NCBI RefSeq assembly: GCF_900109045.1
Contig: NZ_FNYL01000002.1
Location: 372,001-436,000 of the forward strand
Source: Dyadobacter sp. SG02
GTDB taxonomy: Bacteria; Bacteroidota; Bacteroidia; Cytophagales; Spirosomataceae
DNA length: 64,000 nt
Direction of reading: 5' to 3'
A program made the position numbers and the translations under genes. The notes beneath the pieces are model-generated. The model saw only the letters and a list, made by a program, of their open reading frames with translations. It made no database searches and had not been told where the DNA came from. Below are positions 60,618 to 64,000 of this stretch, piece after piece (the first letter of the stretch is position 1; each line of letters starts with the position of its first letter).

Positions 60618-60647
60618 AAGCCGGAAATGGTAGGACATTTCCGGCTT
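60618..60647 (+). terminator. Hairpin between the FecR gene and the SusC transducer gene
   Basis: AAGCCGGAAATG (60618-60629) pairs exactly with CATTTCCGGCTT (60636-60647) over a 6-nt loop. No U-tract follows. It may reduce read-through or process the message between the regulatory pair and the receptor gene. Confidence 0.55.
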
Positions 60648-60723
60648 CGTGAAATCCCTCTACAAACGCCAATCTGTGGGAGGGAAGTGCTTTCAATTTG
60701 CTCAATCAAAAACAAGTAAATCT

Positions 60724-63700
60724 ATGAAAAAAACCTTACCGATTCCTAAAATTCTCTGGAAAGCGATGCGAATGACGATCCCCCAGTTGCTTTTGATGGT
60801 GGTGTGCTGCGGGCTCGCATCCGCGCACGACGGCCGCGCCCAGGAGGTGCTCAACCGCATGGTGAGCATTAGCGGCGAGCGCATGGAGTTGCGGACTGTG
60901 CTGGCGAAGATCGAGAAGCAGGCGGATGTGAAGTTCGTGTACAGCACCAAGATCAACTCCTCTCACCGCGTGACCCTCAACCTGTCTAACCGCCCGCTCG
61001 CCAAAGTGCTCGAAGAGCTGCTCACCCCGCTGCAAGTGCAGTTCGAGGTGATCGATTCGCGCATTTTGCTCCGGAAAAAGCCGTTGGAAGGCTTGCTCGT
61101 ACCCGCAGCCGCGCCTGCGGCAGACCGCCAGCTCACCGGGAAAGTCACCGATGAGAAAGGGGGCGGTCTGCCGGGGGTCAGTATCCTGATCCGCCAGACG
61201 CAGCAAGGTACGACCACCGATGCCGACGGGAACTTCCGGCTCTCGGTACCCGACGATCAGGCGGTGCTGGTTTTTAGTTTTATGGGTTATAAAAGTCAGG
61301 AGCTGACGGTAGGTTCCCGCTCTTCGCTGGACGTGCAACTGGCTGTGGACGAAAAAACGTTGAGCGAACTCGTAGTAACGGGCTATTCCACCCAGTCGAA
61401 AAGGGACATTACCGGCGCCGTATCGACGATCGATGCGCAGGAGCTTTCGAAAGTGGCTGCGCCCAACCTGGCCCAGCAGCTGCAAGGACGCGCTGCCGGC
61501 GTGACGGTCATCAGCAACAATACGCCCGGCGGCGAAGCAACCGTTCGCATCCGCGGTTTCGGATCGGTGAATAACAACGATCCGCTCTACATTATCGACG
61601 GCGTGCCCACAAAAGGCGGACTGAACAACATCAACCCGAACAATATCGAGTCGATGCAGATATTGAAAGATGCTTCCTCGGCCTCCATTTACGGTTCGCG
61701 CGCTTCGAACGGGGTGATTATCATAACCACCAAAAAAGGAAAAATCGGCAAGCCCCGGTTCAATTTCAACATGCGGTATGGCATGCAGACGTCGAAAAGC
61801 AAGCTCGACCTGATCCTCGACCCGCAGCAGCAGGCCGATTTGCAATGGACGCAGCTCCGCAATGCAGGCCAGCTAACCAACGGTAATCCTTCGCATATCC
61901 AGTACGGCAATGGCCCCACAGCCGTGCTACCCGATTACCTGCTCGCAGGTAGTCAATATGGATTGATGGAAGGCAACCCGGCCGTCGACCCGGCGCGCTA
62001 CAACTACTCCCGCGACGGTTTTTACCAGATCGTGAAAGCCAACAAGCAGGGTACCGACTGGTACGACGTGATCCTCGCGCCCGCTTCTTTGCAGGAATAC
62101 AATGTAGGTGCCTCGGGAGGCAGCGAAACGGGTCGTTATGCCATTTCCATGAATTATTTCAATCAGGATGGTACGGTAAAATACACGTCGTTCAACCGGC
62201 TTTCCATGCGTGCCAACACGGAATTTAATGTAGGCAAGCGCCTGAAAATGGGTGAGAACCTGGAAGTCAGTTTTATCAAGAATAAGGGGTATTTCAATAA
62301 CAACGGCGCCAGCAGTTCCAGCAATAACGGCGACAGTAACCCGATCGGCTATGCCTACCGCATTCCTTCCATTATCCCGGTGCGCGATATCCGGGGAAAC
62401 TGGGCGGGTACCATCGCGTCGGGTTTTGGTCCCTCACAAAACCCGCTCGCTCAGCTCTACCGGGCCAAGGATAACAACACCGGTACATTGCGGACATTCG
62501 GCAATGCCTATGCCGAGCTGGAAATCATCAATGGCCTGACCGCCCGCACCAGTTTCGGATTCGACTATACTGCTGCCAACCGTACCGAATACGGCTACAT
62601 CGAAACCGAGAAACAGGAAGGCCTCACGACCAACTCGCTAACCAATGCAAACAATAAGGAATCGGGCTGGACGTGGTCGAATACGCTGAATTATATGCAC
62701 ACGTTCGGCAAGCATAACCTGAATATCCTGGCCGGTACCGAGGCGATTAACACCAAAGGTTCGAACTTCCAGGCGTCGCGGAGCAATTATTTTGCGGAAG
62801 ACCCGCAGTATATGGTGCTCAACTCGGGTACTGCCAATTTGCAAAACGCGGGAGATGCGTATGAATGGGCGCTGTTCTCGATTTTCGGGAAGGTCAATTA
62901 CTCGTTCAACGAGCGCTATCTGCTGGAAGCGACCGTCCGTCGCGACGGCTCTTCACGCTTCGGGCAGAATAACCGTTATGGCGTTTTCCCGGCATTCAGC
63001 GCGGGTTGGCGGCTTTCGGAGGAGCAGTTTCTCAAAGGGCTTACCTGGCTCGACGATATGAAACTCCGCGCCGGCTGGGGGCAAACCGGTAATCAGGAAA
63101 TCGGAAACTACAATGGTTTTGATACCTACCGGACCAGCCTTAGCAATTCTTCCTACGATATCAATGGCACGAACGGCTCGGTTGTCTCGGGTTTCGATAC
63201 GCAAGCCATCGGTAACCCGAATGCGAAATGGGAAACCACCACGCAAACCAACGTCGGCCTCGACCTGACCGTGCTTAAAGGCAAGCTCGCTTTCAATATC
63301 GACTGGTATAACCGCAAAACCTCGGATATGCTCTACCAGGTAGCGCTTCCAGCTACGCAAGGTGAGGCCATTGCACCATTTGTGAACGTAGGAGCGATGA
63401 CCAACAAGGGGATCGATATCGGCATTTCCTACAACGACCGCTCAGCCAGCGGGGACTTTACTTACGGGGTGGACCTGAATTTTTCTACCTATAAAAACAA
63501 AGTCGTGCGGCTTAGCAACCTCACCAGCACCATGTTGCTCGGGCCTGCCGTAAGGAGCTACGTTTATACACGATCGGTTACAGGAATGCCATTGTATTCT
63601 TTCTATGGATTGATGATCGACGGTATTTATCAAAACGAGGCCGATGTGCAGAATGGCCCCGCCTATCCGGGCTATGCGGCGGTGGGAAAATACAAGTACC

Positions 63701-64000
63701 GCGATATGGATGGCAACAACGTGATCAACGACAACGACCGGACCTTTATCGGTAACCCGCACCCGGATTTTACTTACGGCATCAACCTGCGGCTAGGCTA
63801 CAAAAACTTCGATTTGTCGGCATTCCTGCAAGGTGTGCAGGGCAACGATATGATCAACATTGTGCGCCGCTGGCTGGATTTCAACCAGCAGGCCGGCAAG
63901 CGCAGCACGCGGATGTTCAACGATTCGTGGACGCCGGAAAACCCCAATGCGCCGCTTCCCATTCTCGACGCCAGCGATAACCTGAGCCAGCAGCCGTCGT
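60724..64000 (+). CDS. SusC-family TonB-dependent transducer with STN domain, partial
   Basis: I translated this from the ATG at 60724; it stays open to the window end (at least 1092 codons). It has a signal peptide, an STN domain (about 45-120; MELRTVLAKIEKQADVKFVYSTKIN, LEELLTPLQVQFEVID), a carboxypeptidase-regulatory-like domain (LTGKVTDEKGGGLPGVSILIRQ), the plug with IRGFGSVNNNDPLYIIDGVPTKGG and LKDASSASIYGSRASNGVIIITTKKG, and much of the barrel. The STN domain lets it signal to the adjacent FecR and sigma factor when its substrate binds. A SusD gene probably follows beyond 64000. Its substrate is unknown. Confidence 0.95.
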   Translation, partial: MKKTLPIPKILWKAMRMTIPQLLLMVVCCGLASAHDGRAQEVLNRMVSISGERMELRTVLAKIEKQADVKFVYSTKINSSHRVTLNLSNRPLAKVLEELLTPLQVQFEVIDSRILLRKKPLEGLLVPAAAPAADRQLTGKVTDEKGGGLPGVSILIRQTQQGTTTDADGNFRLSVPDDQAVLVFSFMGYKSQELTVGSRSSLDVQLAVDEKTLSELVVTGYSTQSKRDITGAVSTIDAQELSKVAAPNLAQQLQGRAAGVTVISNNTPGGEATVRIRGFGSVNNNDPLYIIDGVPTKGGLNNINPNNIESMQILKDASSASIYGSRASNGVIIITTKKGKIGKPRFNFNMRYGMQTSKSKLDLILDPQQQADLQWTQLRNAGQLTNGNPSHIQYGNGPTAVLPDYLLAGSQYGLMEGNPAVDPARYNYSRDGFYQIVKANKQGTDWYDVILAPASLQEYNVGASGGSETGRYAISMNYFNQDGTVKYTSFNRLSMRANTEFNVGKRLKMGENLEVSFIKNKGYFNNNGASSSSNNGDSNPIGYAYRIPSIIPVRDIRGNWAGTIASGFGPSQNPLAQLYRAKDNNTGTLRTFGNAYAELEIINGLTARTSFGFDYTAANRTEYGYIETEKQEGLTTNSLTNANNKESGWTWSNTLNYMHTFGKHNLNILAGTEAINTKGSNFQASRSNYFAEDPQYMVLNSGTANLQNAGDAYEWALFSIFGKVNYSFNERYLLEATVRRDGSSRFGQNNRYGVFPAFSAGWRLSEEQFLKGLTWLDDMKLRAGWGQTGNQEIGNYNGFDTYRTSLSNSSYDINGTNGSVVSGFDTQAIGNPNAKWETTTQTNVGLDLTVLKGKLAFNIDWYNRKTSDMLYQVALPATQGEAIAPFVNVGAMTNKGIDIGISYNDRSASGDFTYGVDLNFSTYKNKVVRLSNLTSTMLLGPAVRSYVYTRSVTGMPLYSFYGLMIDGIYQNEADVQNGPAYPGYAAVGKYKYRDMDGNNVINDNDRTFIGNPHPDFTYGINLRLGYKNFDLSAFLQGVQGNDMINIVRRWLDFNQQAGKRSTRMFNDSWTPENPNAPLPILDASDNLSQQPS

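Noticed and set aside
1-64000. tRNA, rRNA, insertion sequence or prophage genes
   Set aside because: I saw no transposase, integrase or phage structural gene and no tRNA-like cloverleaf; the fibre-like protein at 2888-4714 is a Bacteroidota surface type with a signal peptide.

Overview
The window looks like a chromosomal segment of a Bacteroidota bacterium, most likely a Cytophagales member of the Dyadobacter/Spirosomataceae type. The grounds are three SusC/SusD-class outer-membrane genes (two SusC, one SusD), C-terminal type IX secretion (T9SS) sorting domains, ECF sigma factors paired with FecR-like regulators, PadR-linked FtsX permeases without an ATPase, GH97 and DUF5107 proteins, and weak Shine-Dalgarno signals. 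The genus is an inference; no rRNA or tRNA gene was seen.

Layout. 1-8.1 kb: a partial alpha/beta hydrolase, an NtrC-type response regulator, a three-gene set of secreted proteins, two lipoproteins and a frameshifted gene remnant. 8.1-10.7 kb: Crp-like regulator, 2TM protein, short-chain dehydrogenase, NAD-binding protein. 10.7-13.4 kb: a minus-strand operon of a PepSY-like lipoprotein, an ECF sigma factor and a membrane protein that is probably its anti-sigma factor. 13.7-19.3 kb: PadR regulator and two tandem FtsX permeases, joined by ATGA overlaps.

19.3-29.0 kb is the most unusual part. A plus-strand operon carries a whole mannose-family phosphotransferase system (EIIA, EIIB, a fused EIIC-EIID, its own EI and HPr) and ends in a NagB/AgaI-like amino-sugar-phosphate deaminase. 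It diverges from a minus-strand operon for a secreted GH9 enzyme, a ThuA plus FGE-sulfatase protein and an unrecognised secreted protein. The 119-bp gap between them holds a matched inverted repeat and direct repeat. I read the locus as extracellular release, PTS import and deamination of an amino sugar. PTS transport is rare in Bacteroidota.

29-36.4 kb: small housekeeping and stress genes (RibD-like reductase, DinB, DUF5683, HxlR with old yellow enzyme, DoxX, hydrolase, DUF1801, Crp-like regulator, two VOC proteins).

36.5-58.8 kb is a galactoside locus. On the plus strand lie GH36 alpha-galactosidase, a DUF5107-TPR protein, galK, a sugar porter, galT and an AraC-type regulator. On the minus strand lie galM, GH97, SusC and SusD, and a CBM plus GH27-like enzyme with a T9SS tail diverges from galM. 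Together they cover binding, cleavage by three alpha-galactosidase-type families, mutarotation, uptake and the Leloir pathway; galE is not in the window. A motif ATGGAYTA recurs in the promoter regions of this locus. The gene set is interrupted at 46.9-47.6 kb by decayed sequence.

59-64 kb: an ECF sigma factor, a FecR anti-sigma factor and an STN-bearing SusC transducer that runs off the window end, a standard trans-envelope signalling trio.
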